Shown here in pieces: positions 15,680 to 23,959 of a stretch of DNA of 44,306 bases. Under the pieces are notes generated by a model. That model worked only from the letters and a program-made list of their open reading frames with translations. It was not told the DNA's origin and made no database searches. This DNA is from Streptomyces bikiniensis (lineage in GTDB: Bacteria; Actinomycetota; Actinomycetes; Streptomycetales; Streptomycetaceae). The stretch spans positions 1 through 44,306 of the forward strand of contig JNWL01000048.1 of the NCBI GenBank assembly GCA_000716465.1. The letters run 5' to 3'. The translations under genes and the position numbers were made by a program. How positions within the stretch are numbered: position 1 is the first letter of the stretch; every line of letters starts with the position of its first letter.

Positions 15680-16267
15680 ATGCCCCTGAAGGAGCCACGC
15701 AGTCCGGGCAGGCGCGGAGGGCGGGCGGCCGACGGATGGGCCGCCCTGCGCGAGCGGAGACGCCTGCTGGCGGCGGCGCGGCGCGCCAGACGGCTCGTCC
15801 GCCGCGAGGCGGGCCTCAAGGGCGCCGACGACCTGGCCGCGGTGGTCCGGGCCGTCGAGGAGAAGCGGGGCAGGAGGATCGTCCTGGTCCGCGTCCCGCT
15901 TCCGCCGGAGGTCTCCGCCTTCTGCGTCCGCGGCCACGACCGGGACCACATCGCCGTCGACTCGCGCGCCGGTGAGCTGACCCGGACGCACGCCACCCTG
16001 CACGAGCTCTTCCACCTCTGGGAGGAGCACCCCGCCGAAGACGGCGGCCACGCCCTGGAGATGGACGAGACCACGATCCGGCTCCTCCTGCCCGGCATCA
16101 GACCCGAGGCCGTACGGAAGGCCCTGACCAGGTCCCACTACACCGAACGGGCCGAGCTGGGCGCGGAGACCTTCGCGACGGTCATGCTGCAGCGGCTGCG
16201 CCTCTCCGAAACGCGCGGGAACGGACCGGTCTCCTCGACCCCCGCGCGCAGGAGCGCCGGTGTCTGA
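15680..16267 (+). CDS. ImmA/IrrE-like putative metallopeptidase
   Basis: A 195-aa protein. After a basic N-terminal stretch it carries THATLHELFHLWEEH (about residues 112-126), an HExxH zinc site of the kind found in ImmA/IrrE peptidases. Preceding motifs (GRRIVLVRVPLPPEVSAFCVRGHDRDHIAVDS) match the beta-sheet part of that family. Such enzymes usually cleave an XRE-family repressor. An XRE gene lies at the far end of the same cassette (18816-19517). ATG 15680 follows CGGGAGAG. Its stop overlaps the next gene by 8 nt, so translation is coupled. Confidence 0.78.
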   Translation: MPLKEPRSPGRRGGRAADGWAALRERRRLLAAARRARRLVRREAGLKGADDLAAVVRAVEEKRGRRIVLVRVPLPPEVSAFCVRGHDRDHIAVDSRAGELTRTHATLHELFHLWEEHPAEDGGHALEMDETTIRLLLPGIRPEAVRKALTRSHYTERAELGAETFATVMLQRLRLSETRGNGPVSSTPARRSAGV

Positions 16268-17543
16268 GCGGACGGCCACGGCGGTCTGCCTCACCGTGGC
16301 GGCGGTCAACCTGCTCATCGGCGTGTGGAAGGGCGCGGTCCTCCTGCGGGAGCGGACGGCCGCACCGGCCCTGATCACCCTCGGCTCCGCCGTGTCGGCC
16401 CTGGTGTACGCGGCGGCCGGCCCGGCCGGCTACCGCGGCCTGGGCGAGGCCACGGGACGCCCCGGCGCCGCGACCCTCCCGGTGTACTCCGGGACCGTCG
16501 TCTGCTGCGCGATCACGCACGTGCTCACGGTCCTCTGGACCGCGACCCCGTCGCCCGGCGGGCGCGCCGGGGCGAACCGGCGCGCCCGGACCTGGGCCGG
16601 AGCGTACGCCGCCGTGGTCGTGGCCATGGCGGTCGCCTTCGGGGCGGCGGACCTGGACGGACGCCCCGCGGACCCCCTGCGCTTCAACACCGGCTTCGCC
16701 GAGGGCCGGCCCTCCGTCCTCGTCTTCCCGGCCCTGTTCCTGACCGCGCTGTCCTGCGCCACGCTCGGCACCGCGCGACTGGCCCGCCGTACGGCCCCGG
16801 AGGACCCGGACCTGCGGCACGCGGCCCGGTACTTCGGCGCGTCGATGGTGATCTGCTTCGGGTACGTGGTGTGCAACGCCCCGGCCGTCGTCCTCGCGAG
16901 CCTCGGCAGCCACGCCCTCGACGACGTGGGGGTCCTGGGGGCGCTCTTCGGCACCGTCGCGACGGTCCTCACCGGCTACGGCGTGACCGGTGCCGCCGTC
17001 GGCGCGTGGCTGTGGGAGCGGCGGGACGTCAGAACCCTCCGGCCGCTGTGGCGGCTCGCGGTGAAGGACGTCGACGCGAGGCTCGCGCTGGATCCGGGCG
17101 GTACCGGCCTGTGCCTCATCAACGTGCGGTTCACGCTGCACCGCCGGGTGGTCGAGATCCTCGACGGGATGCGCGTGCTGCGGGCCTGGTCGTCGGCCGG
17201 AGCGGCCGAGGTCGTCGGGCGCCACGTGGAAGCGGCCGTCCCGCCCCTTCCGGCGGCGGAGCGGCAGGCCATCGTGACGGCGGCCGTCCTGCGCGACGCC
17301 GGACTCCGCCTCCGGGCGGCACGGGCCCACGCCGCCCGCACCCGGCAGGAACGCCCGGTTCCGCCGGCCGCCCCGGTCGCCCGGCTTCCCGGGGACGACA
17401 CGGCCGCGTCCGACGAGCGGGCCCGGCTCCTGCTCCTCGCCGCCCACCTGGACCACCCCCTCGTCGCCTCGGCGCTGCGAGAGCTGCGATCCGGGGACAC
17501 CGGCCCGCGGGGGACCTCCGGCGACCGCACGGTAGTGTCCTGA
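16260..17543 (+). CDS. MAB_1171c family putative transporter
   Basis: A 427-aa protein. The N-terminal half is hydrophobic with about seven membrane spans (near 5-22, 38-55, 72-92, 114-135, 158-177, 199-222 and 233-258). The C-terminal 170 residues are soluble, beginning RRDVRTLRPLWRLAVKDVDARLAL. This layout and the L-x-P-L-W start of the soluble part match the MAB_1171c (DUF6545) family. That family is called a transporter, but I know of no demonstrated substrate. Its GTG overlaps the metallopeptidase gene. In actinomycetes this family is commonly found beside XRE and ImmA/IrrE genes, as here. Confidence 0.8.
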   Translation: MSERTATAVCLTVAAVNLLIGVWKGAVLLRERTAAPALITLGSAVSALVYAAAGPAGYRGLGEATGRPGAATLPVYSGTVVCCAITHVLTVLWTATPSPGGRAGANRRARTWAGAYAAVVVAMAVAFGAADLDGRPADPLRFNTGFAEGRPSVLVFPALFLTALSCATLGTARLARRTAPEDPDLRHAARYFGASMVICFGYVVCNAPAVVLASLGSHALDDVGVLGALFGTVATVLTGYGVTGAAVGAWLWERRDVRTLRPLWRLAVKDVDARLALDPGGTGLCLINVRFTLHRRVVEILDGMRVLRAWSSAGAAEVVGRHVEAAVPPLPAAERQAIVTAAVLRDAGLRLRAARAHAARTRQERPVPPAAPVARLPGDDTAASDERARLLLLAAHLDHPLVASALRELRSGDTGPRGTSGDRTVVS

Positions 17544-17616
17544 TCGGCCGGGACGGAGCACGGCACCACCGACAGTGTTCAGAAAACCGGCCGTCGTGCC
17601 GGGGCGGGGGGTTCAT

Positions 17617-17853
17617 GTGAAGCGGGCCGTCGTCATGGGCGGAAGCCGCGCCGGGCTTTTCGCCGCCCGCGTCCTGAGCGACCACGCCGAGGACGTCGTG
17701 GTGGTGGAACCCGGCAGACCGGGCCCCGACGACCCGGTCCGGAGCAGCGCGCTCCCGGGCGAGGGCGACGACGCGCGGTTCTGCCCGGACGGGCGCCCGA
17801 AGGCCCCGGCGGTCGGCTCCTCGCCCGCGCCGCGCGTGCTGACCAGCGGCTGA
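17617..17853 (+). pseudogene. Truncated FAD-dependent oxidoreductase (N-terminal fragment)
   Basis: Only 78 aa. VKRAVVMGGSRAGLFAARVLSDHAEDVVVVEP is the Rossmann dinucleotide-binding start (GGSxAG) of FAD-dependent monooxygenase-like proteins, which normally run to about 450 residues. After residue 32 the sequence degenerates into low-complexity GPDDPVRSS... and stops at 17853; the rest of the enzyme is missing. It sits between the MAB_1171c gene and the isoprenoid synthase gene, where a full flavoprotein would be expected. It might be translated but cannot be a working flavoenzyme. Confidence 0.65.
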
Positions 17854-17869
17854 CGGGCGGGATACGGAC

Positions 17870-18808
17870 ATGTGGAAGCGCGTTCTCGACCGGGCGGACA
17901 TCCGGGACCCGGACGCCCGCCGGGGATACACGGCACAGCGCCGGGCGGTGCGCCGGTTCGCACCGGCCGAGTACGCGGCGGCACGGCTGCTGCTGCCGGC
18001 ACCGCTCCAGCCCGACGTCGTCGTCCTGGTCGCCTTCATGCACGAGACCGACGACCGGATCGACCGCGGCGACCCGCCGGAGCGCGAGGAGGCGCTCCGG
18101 CGGTGGCGGGCGCTCACGGACGAGGCCCTGGCCACCGGCACGCCCCCGCACCCGGTCCTCCAGGCCCTCGCGTGGGCGGTCCGGCGCCGTCCGGTGCTGC
18201 GAGGCCGCGTACGGGCGTTCCTCGACGGAGCCGTCCAGGAGGTGGCCTGGGAGCGGTTCGGCACGGAGGCCGAGGTCGAGCGGTACGCCGAGGGGTACTC
18301 GCTGCCCGCCCTGATGCTGTCCATGGGCCTCCTCGTGCCCGAAGGCGATGCCGCGGCGGCCGGGTTCGAGCGTGCCTGCCTGGCGCTCATCACGGCCATG
18401 CAGCGGCTCGACTTCCTGGAAGACCTCGCGCAGGACGTCAGGGAGGGGAGGGTCGGCGTCTCGGACGAGGCCCTCGCCCGGCACGGCCTGACGCTCCGGG
18501 ACCTTCACCCGGGCACGCCGCACCCGGACCGCGTCGCGCGGCTCGTCACCGACCAGGCGGACATCGCCACCGCTTCCCTAGGGGCGGCGCAGTCCCTCAC
18601 CGGCCTCGCGGCCGGGGAACACCGCCCCTTCCTGCGCGCCGTTCTGCGGGTGCAGGAACTGCGCTCGGCAGCCGTACGGAAAGCCGGGCCGTCGCTCGTC
18701 GCCCGCCCGTGCGGACCCTCGCCGGCCGGATGCGGTGCCGTACTGCTCCGGGAGCTGGCCCGCCGACGCCCCGCCCCGCCCCGAGCACGGCGCCGCCCGG
18801 GCGGCTGA
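17870..18808 (+). CDS. Squalene/phytoene synthase-like enzyme
   Basis: A 312-aa protein of the head-to-head isoprenyl diphosphate synthase fold. The first Asp-rich motif is HETDDRIDRGD (about 55-65) and the second is DFLEDLAQDVREGRV (about 182-196), the DxxxD pair that binds Mg2+ and diphosphate. RRAVRRFAPAEYAAARLLLPAPLQP fits the substrate-entry helix. It probably condenses two prenyl diphosphates or is a divergent relative. No carotenoid or hopanoid genes are beside it, so the product cannot be inferred. ATG 17870 starts 16 nt after the truncated flavoprotein. It converges on the XRE gene with 7 nt between the stops. Confidence 0.78.
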   Translation: MWKRVLDRADIRDPDARRGYTAQRRAVRRFAPAEYAAARLLLPAPLQPDVVVLVAFMHETDDRIDRGDPPEREEALRRWRALTDEALATGTPPHPVLQALAWAVRRRPVLRGRVRAFLDGAVQEVAWERFGTEAEVERYAEGYSLPALMLSMGLLVPEGDAAAAGFERACLALITAMQRLDFLEDLAQDVREGRVGVSDEALARHGLTLRDLHPGTPHPDRVARLVTDQADIATASLGAAQSLTGLAAGEHRPFLRAVLRVQELRSAAVRKAGPSLVARPCGPSPAGCGAVLLRELARRRPAPPRARRRPGG

Positions 18809-18815
18809 CCGGCCG

Positions 18816-19517
18816 TCACGGCTGCCGCAGCAGCCCCCGGATCTTGCCCATGAGGCGCGTGCGGGAGGGCGGAGCGAGGGCGCGGACCTGGTCCGTGATC
18901 TCCCGGAGCTCCTGCTCCTGCGGGTCCGCCGCGGGCTCCGGCGGAGCGTGGGTGAGGACCGCGGCGAGGGCTTCCCGGAGCTGATCGGCGAGCCTGATGT
19001 CCGCGACGTCGACGCTGCTGCGCATCGCGAGACGGCCGACGCGCTCCCCGCGGAGGGTGCTCAGCGTGAAAAGACTCGCGTACACGGGGCGCAGCGCCCG
19101 GGCGAGGGCCCGTCGGCCACTCGTGCTCAGGAAGCCCGGGTCCACGTCGAAGAACTCCTCCAGCGAGGCCGTCACGGCCCTGCCGGCCTCACGGTTGCCG
19201 GAGAAGAGGGCGGAGACCATGCTCCGGGACAGACCGAGCGCGTCCGCGATGTGGATCTGCTTGTGGGGCTTCCCGTCCGGCGCGCGCCGTGTGTCCAGGA
19301 GGAAGGCCAGCCGGTCGGTGAAGCCCGGGTTCAGCCGCTCGTCCGGGACCGGCTCGCCCCGGAGGAGGGCGAGGACGACGTCCTCCGGGATGCCGGTCCG
19401 ATGGGCGACCGCGTCGAGCTCCAGGTCCTCGTGGGCCATCCCCGTGGAGGGGAGCAGACCGTTGATCGCCGTGATCAGCGCCGCGAGGTCGTCCGGCGGC
19501 GGGTCGGCGCCGTTCAT
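18816..19517 (-). CDS. XRE-type helix-turn-helix regulator
   Basis: A 233-aa protein. A central HTH (KQIHIADALGLSRSMVSALFSGNREAGRAVTASLEEFFDVDPGFL) has the Cro/CI pattern. An N-terminal region with a second weak HTH-like segment (LDAVAHRTGIPEDVVLALLRGE) and a C-terminal helical region flank it. The start is ATG 19517 with GGAG about 11 nt upstream. It closes the cassette of ImmA-like peptidase, MAB_1171c protein and isoprenoid synthase. It is a likely regulator of that cassette and possible cleavage target of the peptidase, as in ImmR/ImmA pairs. That link is inferred. Confidence 0.82.
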   Translation of the reverse strand: MNGADPPPDDLAALITAINGLLPSTGMAHEDLELDAVAHRTGIPEDVVLALLRGEPVPDERLNPGFTDRLAFLLDTRRAPDGKPHKQIHIADALGLSRSMVSALFSGNREAGRAVTASLEEFFDVDPGFLSTSGRRALARALRPVYASLFTLSTLRGERVGRLAMRSSVDVADIRLADQLREALAAVLTHAPPEPAADPQEQELREITDQVRALAPPSRTRLMGKIRGLLRQP

Positions 19518-19557
19518 GCGAGGCGGTCTCCAGCGGAAGGGGGGTGCGGACGGGTGC

Positions 19558-19586
19558 AGGTTAGCCGCCCGCCGCCTCCGCGTCAC
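19558..19586 (-). promoter_or_regulatory. Likely promoter of the XRE gene
   Basis: On the minus strand GTGACG (19586-19581), then 17 nt, then TAACCT (19563-19558). Transcription would begin about 35 nt before the ATG. Confidence 0.4.
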
Positions 19587-19635
19587 GATCGCCTGCCGCG
19601 GCCGGAGCCGGCCCCGGCCGCGGAGTTCACAATTG

Positions 19636-19664
19636 TTGACACCGCTGAGTCCGTGCAGCAAGAT
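19636..19664 (+). promoter_or_regulatory. Promoter upstream of the ATP-grasp/IclR operon
   Basis: A perfect TTGACA (19636-19641), 17 nt, then CAAGAT (19659-19664). Transcription would start near 19671, giving a long leader of about 290 nt before the ATG at 19960. The palindrome ACAATTGT (19629-19636) overlaps the -35. Confidence 0.5.
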
Positions 19665-19959
19665 CGGTCGACGTGCCAGTCCCCTCGGGGACTTCACGAG
19701 CGACCGCGTGCGACAGTGCGCGGGCCGGCCGTGCGACCCGGGAAGCCGCGCAACCCCGGGAAGAGGGCGCGGCCACCGGTGACTCGCCCGAGTCCGCACC
19801 ACCAGTACGGAAACCGACCCGAACCGCAGGGGTGTTCCGGGGCCGGCGTGGCCGCAACACGCCGCCCCCGGAACAGCTGTCGACCACTGCCTCGGACAGC
19901 GGGGCTCCCGGCCGCGGCCCGATCCGGCCGGAACCCCGCCCGCCAGAGGGAGCTTTGCC

Positions 19960-21216
19960 ATGTCGTGCGCACCGGACGCCCTCTCCGCCCACCGGCCGGC
20001 CCCCGGCACCGTCGCCGTCGTCGCGCCGCACGGCGACGACGGCCACCTCCGCGAGTACTCTCGCCTCGGCTGGAACTGCGTCGCCGTGACCCTGCCGGAC
20101 CACGAGCACCCCGCCCGCCGCGACCGCGCCGCGGACGTCCCCGGGTACCCCGCCACCGTCGTGCACACCGCGACGCGGCGCACGGTGAAGGAACTCGCCG
20201 ACCGGGGCGTCGACCTGGTGGTCGCGGGCAGCGGTCCGGGCGTGGAACCCGCCGATCGCCTCTCCCACGCCCTCGGCCTCCCCGGGAACGACCCCGGTAC
20301 GACGTTCGTCAGGACCAACCGGGCGATCCAGGCCGCCGCACTGGGCGACGCGGGGATGGCGTCGGCCCCGTCGATGTACTCCACCGACGTGGCGGGCGCC
20401 CTGTGGTGGACCGGCATGGTCCGCCTCCCGTCCTACGTCGTCGCGGCGGCCGACAGTTCGGTGACGGCACGGCCCGCCGTCTGCTCCACACCGGACGAGG
20501 TCGCCACGGCCTGGCGCCGGGCGCGCCGCGCGGCCGAGCACCAGACCGGCTCGGGCGAAGTGGTCGTCCAACAGCGCGTCCCCGGCCCCCAGTACCTCGT
20601 CCAGACCATCAGCGGCCCCGCGCCCGGCGACCACCTGGTGTCCGCGATCTGGGCCGAGATCCGGACGGACGCGCAGGTGCACGACCGCTCCGAACTGCTG
20701 GACCGCCGCGGGCCGCTGTTCCACGCGCTGTCGCTCTACGCCCTGCGGGCCCTGCCCGTACTCGGCATCGTCCACGGCGCCGCCCGGCTCCGGGTGGGAT
20801 GGTGCGACCGGCGCGGACCGGTCCTGCTGTCGGCGCGCGCCTTCGCCCAGCCGTCCCCGGCCGACGACTGCTCCCCTTCGGTCAGCCACATCGCCGCGGC
20901 GGCCCGCGCGGCGACGACCGACGGACCGGACAACGCCCGGGCAGGCGGCGCGCAGGCCGTGATGCGGGTCTCCCTCGCGGCCCCCGCCGACGGCTGCGCA
21001 CTCGACGCCGACCTGCTCCGGACCCTCTCGACCCTGCCCACCCTCGCCCACGTCGTCCGGTGCGCGCGGCCCGGCAGCCCCCTGCGCAAGACCCTGAACC
21101 GCGCCTCGTCACCCGGCGAACTCGTACTGACCGGCACCGCCCGCGCGGTCGAGGAGGACTACCGGCTGATCCGGTCCGTCGAACGGGCCGGTCTCTACGA
21201 GGGGCGGCGCCGATGA
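19960..21216 (+). CDS. ATP-grasp-like protein lacking usual catalytic acidic residues
   Basis: A 418-aa protein. The order of elements is that of ATP-grasp carboxylate-amine ligases: an N-terminal Rossmann-like part (TVAVVAPHGDDGHLREYSRLGW), a central NRAIQAAALGDAGMASAPSM linker, then GEVVVQQRVPGPQYLVQTISG, the adenine-side strand pair. Where active enzymes have Glu in the GxxHxE segment, this one reads GIVHGAARLRV; where they have ExNxR, it reads LLSARAF. The metal ligands therefore seem lost, and it may be a non-catalytic binding protein. ATG 19960 follows AGGGAG at 7 nt. It overlaps the IclR gene (ATGA), so the pair is coupled. Confidence 0.65.
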   Translation: MSCAPDALSAHRPAPGTVAVVAPHGDDGHLREYSRLGWNCVAVTLPDHEHPARRDRAADVPGYPATVVHTATRRTVKELADRGVDLVVAGSGPGVEPADRLSHALGLPGNDPGTTFVRTNRAIQAAALGDAGMASAPSMYSTDVAGALWWTGMVRLPSYVVAAADSSVTARPAVCSTPDEVATAWRRARRAAEHQTGSGEVVVQQRVPGPQYLVQTISGPAPGDHLVSAIWAEIRTDAQVHDRSELLDRRGPLFHALSLYALRALPVLGIVHGAARLRVGWCDRRGPVLLSARAFAQPSPADDCSPSVSHIAAAARAATTDGPDNARAGGAQAVMRVSLAAPADGCALDADLLRTLSTLPTLAHVVRCARPGSPLRKTLNRASSPGELVLTGTARAVEEDYRLIRSVERAGLYEGRRR

Positions 21217-22091
21217 CGGAGAACGCACCGGCGGCGCGTCCGCCCGGGACCACGCCCGCGCGAGGGATCGTGCTCGTCGCGCGGGCCTTCACCCGGCTGC
21301 CCGGGACCGCTCACAGCCCCGCCGAACTCGCCGCGGCCGCCCGCCTCGACACCGCGGCCGTCCACCGGATCCTGCGCTCCGGGCTCTCCGGCGGCACGTT
21401 CGTCGAGGCGCCTCCCGGCCGGTACCGCCTGGGGCCCGGCGCCGCACGCGTCGGCATCCACGCCATGGCCGCCGCCCCCGGCCCCCGGGCCGCCCGGCCC
21501 GTTCTCGACCGGCTCGGCCGCCTCCTGGACGCCTTCGCCGTCCTCTGGGTGCTCTCGCCGTACGGCGGGCCGTCCAAGGCGCACGCCGCCAGCGCACCGG
21601 GCCGGTACGGCTTCGACGCCCTCGGCCTGGCGCCCGCCCGACTCGTGGAAGTCGGCCAGTCCCTGCGCGCCGGCGCCTCCGGCCAGGCGATCGCCGCCCA
21701 CCTGCCCCGGCCGCTGATCGCCGCCGTCCTGACCGAACCGGTCCCCGCCGGCGCCGGACCCGGCGCACCGCGCGGGGCCGCCGACTTCCTCGCCGCCCTG
21801 GAACGGGTCCGCAGGACCAGATACGCCGCCACCCGCGAGGAGATCCCCGGCTGGGACTCGGTCGCCGCCCCCGTCCTGTGGGGCGGCACGGTCTACGGAG
21901 CCGTCACGATCCTCAAACCCTCCCCGCTGATGCCGCGCGACCTCTCCCTCCTCGCCACCGCCACGACGGCCGCCGCCGGACGGCTCTCCCACCTCGTCTC
22001 CGGCACCGGCCCGGCGACGCCCCCGCGGCCCCGCCCGACACCGCGGACCGAAGACCGAACCGCGATGCCGTACGGCACCACCGACTGGTAG
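21213..22091 (+). CDS. IclR-family transcriptional regulator
   Basis: A 292-aa protein. The N-terminal winged helix is GIVLVARAFTRLPGTAHSPAELAAAARLDTAAVHRILRSGLSGGTFVEAPPGRYRLGPGA (about 18-78), the IclR pattern. The C-terminal GAF-like effector domain is visible around PAPRLVEVGQSLRAGASGQAIAA and SVAAPVLWGGTVYGAVTI. The ATG overlaps the ATP-grasp stop. A regulator in the same transcript as a degenerate ATP-grasp protein suggests that the latter supplies or senses a ligand. That is inference. Confidence 0.85.
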   Translation: MTENAPAARPPGTTPARGIVLVARAFTRLPGTAHSPAELAAAARLDTAAVHRILRSGLSGGTFVEAPPGRYRLGPGAARVGIHAMAAAPGPRAARPVLDRLGRLLDAFAVLWVLSPYGGPSKAHAASAPGRYGFDALGLAPARLVEVGQSLRAGASGQAIAAHLPRPLIAAVLTEPVPAGAGPGAPRGAADFLAALERVRRTRYAATREEIPGWDSVAAPVLWGGTVYGAVTILKPSPLMPRDLSLLATATTAAAGRLSHLVSGTGPATPPRPRPTPRTEDRTAMPYGTTDW

Positions 22092-22151
22092 ACCGCGCGC
22101 CCGAGCCGCTCCCGGACCGCCCCCGGAGGGCGTGGCCGGCCGGACCGGAAC

Positions 22152-23081
22152 TCAGGCCGCCGCCGTGCGGAACGTACGGGGGCTCAGGCCCTTGTGGCGT
22201 TTGAACGCGGCGCTGAAGCCGAAGGCGTCGGCGTAACCGATCGACCTCCCGATCTGGGCGATGCTCAGATCGGTGTCGGTCAGGAGCGCCTCGGCCTCGT
22301 CCATGCGGCACTGGGTGAGGTAGGCGAGGGGCGGACGGCCCATCAGCCGGGTGAAGCGCTTGGCGAACAGCGCCCTGGAGACACCGGCCCGGGCGGCCAG
22401 CGACGCCACCGTCCACGCCTCGGCGGGCCGGTCGTGGAAGGCCTGCAGGGCGGGGGCGAGGACCGGGTCGGCGAGGCCCCGGTACCAGCTGGGGGCGTCG
22501 GCGCCGGCCCCGTCGAACCAGTTGCGCAACGTGCACACCAGGGACCAGTCCAGGAGCCGGTCCATCAGCGCCTGCGAACCGGCCGAGAGGCGGGAGGCGT
22601 CGACGGCGACCGCCTCCAGCCAGGCGCAGGCCTCGGCGTCCTCCTTGACCACCAGGACGGGCGGCAGGGCACGCAGCAGCCGTTCGTGGCGATGGCCCGA
22701 GGCGCGGTAGGCCCCCACGATCAGCACGGTCGCCTCCTGCGAGTCGGCACCCCAGCGGATGCCGCCGAGTTCCTCGGCGGCGCACTCGGTGTCCCCGGTG
22801 AAGCAGGCGATCTCGTAGGCGGCGTGGGGGCCGCGGACCGTGGCGGGGCGGTCCGCGAGATGGAACGGCGCGGACCGGCTCACGACGGCCGTGTCACCCG
22901 CGCCGACCGCCCGCTCGGTGCCGTCGGGCAGCACCAGGGTGCCCCCGCCGCGCAGCACGCTGATCATCGTGAGCGGCGCGTCGTCGGCGAAGCGGATGGA
23001 CCAGGGCGCCGTCAGGACGGCGTGGCTGACGACCGAGCCCTCGGCCCGGATGCCGCTCAGGAGCGAACTCAGAGGATCCAT
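22152..23081 (-). CDS. AraC-family transcriptional regulator (cupin_6 type)
   Basis: A 309-aa protein. An N-terminal cupin domain (about 20-150, with the LRGGGTLVLPDGTERAVGAGDTAVVSRSAPFHLAD turn) is followed by an AraC DNA-binding domain with two HTHs (ASLAARAGVSRALFAKRFTRLMGRPPLAYLTQCRMDEAEALLTDTDLSIAQIGRSIGYADAFGFSAAFKRHKGLSPRTFR). ATG 23081 has a weak site. It is divergent from the NAD(P)H oxidoreductase across a 123-bp region. This is the usual arrangement in which such AraC proteins control the neighbouring flavoprotein in response to a small reactive compound. Confidence 0.9.
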   Translation of the reverse strand: MDPLSSLLSGIRAEGSVVSHAVLTAPWSIRFADDAPLTMISVLRGGGTLVLPDGTERAVGAGDTAVVSRSAPFHLADRPATVRGPHAAYEIACFTGDTECAAEELGGIRWGADSQEATVLIVGAYRASGHRHERLLRALPPVLVVKEDAEACAWLEAVAVDASRLSAGSQALMDRLLDWSLVCTLRNWFDGAGADAPSWYRGLADPVLAPALQAFHDRPAEAWTVASLAARAGVSRALFAKRFTRLMGRPPLAYLTQCRMDEAEALLTDTDLSIAQIGRSIGYADAFGFSAAFKRHKGLSPRTFRTAAA

Positions 23082-23204
23082 GGGAAGCACCGTAGACGAT
23101 CTCGTATGTTCCGGAGCGTTTCTCCCATGGATCATCCACGCCACCACGGCTGTACTGGTCCCACCGAAGCAACAGGGACCGACAGAGACCAGCCGGGAGA
23201 CACC

Positions 23205-23888
23205 GTGACGCAGCACGACAAGACCCTTTCCAGGACCGCCCTCGTGGTCGTCGCCCACCACCGCACCGACTCCCTCACCGCGCACACGGCCCGCCGCGCC
23301 GCCGCCCGGCTGGAAGCCGCCGGCTACCGCGTCGACCTGCTCGACCTGCACGCAGAGGGGTTCGACCCGCGGATGAACACGGCGGACCAGCCGGACTGGG
23401 GCGACAGGGAGAAGCCGTACTCGGACGAGGTGCACGCCCACATGCGGCGCATCCTCGACGCCGATGCCGTCGTCGCCGTCTTCCCGGTGTACTGGCAGAG
23501 CGTGCCCGCCGTCCTCAAGGGCTGGATCGACCGCGTGTGGAACTACGGGTTCGCCTACGGCCGCAGCAAGCCCCGCCTCGCCGGCAAGCGCATCCTGTGG
23601 CTGGCCCTGGCCGGCGCCACCTCCGACGACCCCGTCGTGGAGGGGATGCAGGCCATCCTCGAAACCAACCTGAGCGAGGGCATCGCCTCCTACTGCGGCT
23701 TCTCCCAGTCCACCGTCGGCCTGCTCACCGACGCGGAGGAGCGCCCGCAGCGCGTCGACGCCGAAGGCAACCTCCTGGTCGGCGAAGCGGTCTCGGGCGC
23801 CGAACGGGAGGCGCAGTACGCCGACTTCGACCGGCGCGCCCGGGAGCTCGTGGAGAAGTTCGTCGCCGAGGAGCGCGCGGGGGCCTGA
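23205..23888 (+). CDS. NAD(P)H oxidoreductase, flavodoxin-like (NQO/KefF type)
   Basis: A 227-aa flavodoxin-fold enzyme. ALVVVAHHRTDSLTAHTARRAAARLEAAGYRVDLLDLHAEGFDPRM is the FMN/FAD-binding start, and VVAVFPVYWQSVPAVLKGWIDRVWNYGFAYG is the signature of the NQO1/MdaB/KefF group. It should reduce quinones or related electrophiles with two electrons. GTG 23205 follows GGGAGA. It is paired with the divergent AraC regulator and followed 71 nt later by a PPOX flavoprotein. Confidence 0.9.
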   Translation: MTQHDKTLSRTALVVVAHHRTDSLTAHTARRAAARLEAAGYRVDLLDLHAEGFDPRMNTADQPDWGDREKPYSDEVHAHMRRILDADAVVAVFPVYWQSVPAVLKGWIDRVWNYGFAYGRSKPRLAGKRILWLALAGATSDDPVVEGMQAILETNLSEGIASYCGFSQSTVGLLTDAEERPQRVDAEGNLLVGEAVSGAEREAQYADFDRRARELVEKFVAEERAGA

Positions 23889-23959
23889 CCGCGGGGCAGG
23901 CGCGGGACCGCGGGCGCGCGGCCGGAAGCAGTCGCAGGACGGCCCCTTGGGGTCGGGGC

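Larger units (their letters stand above)
19518..19959. other. 442-bp divergent intergenic region
   Basis: Between the XRE gene (minus) and the ATP-grasp gene (plus). It contains a promoter for each side and the palindrome ACAATTGT (19629-19636), which touches the plus-strand -35. A GTG-started reading frame begins at 19673, near the expected plus-strand transcript start, and overlaps the ATP-grasp gene out of frame. I do not consider it a gene. Confidence 0.4.

Noticed and set aside
19673..20089. Leaderless gene starting at the plus-strand promoter
   Set aside because: The frame is Pro/Arg/Thr-rich, overlaps the ATP-grasp gene and shows no family similarity. The GTG near the expected transcript start seems to be chance.
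18735..21212. Long plus-strand open frame leading into the IclR gene
   Set aside because: It crosses the XRE gene in antisense and the ATP-grasp gene out of frame. Only the part from ATG 21213 has IclR sequence and a coupled start.
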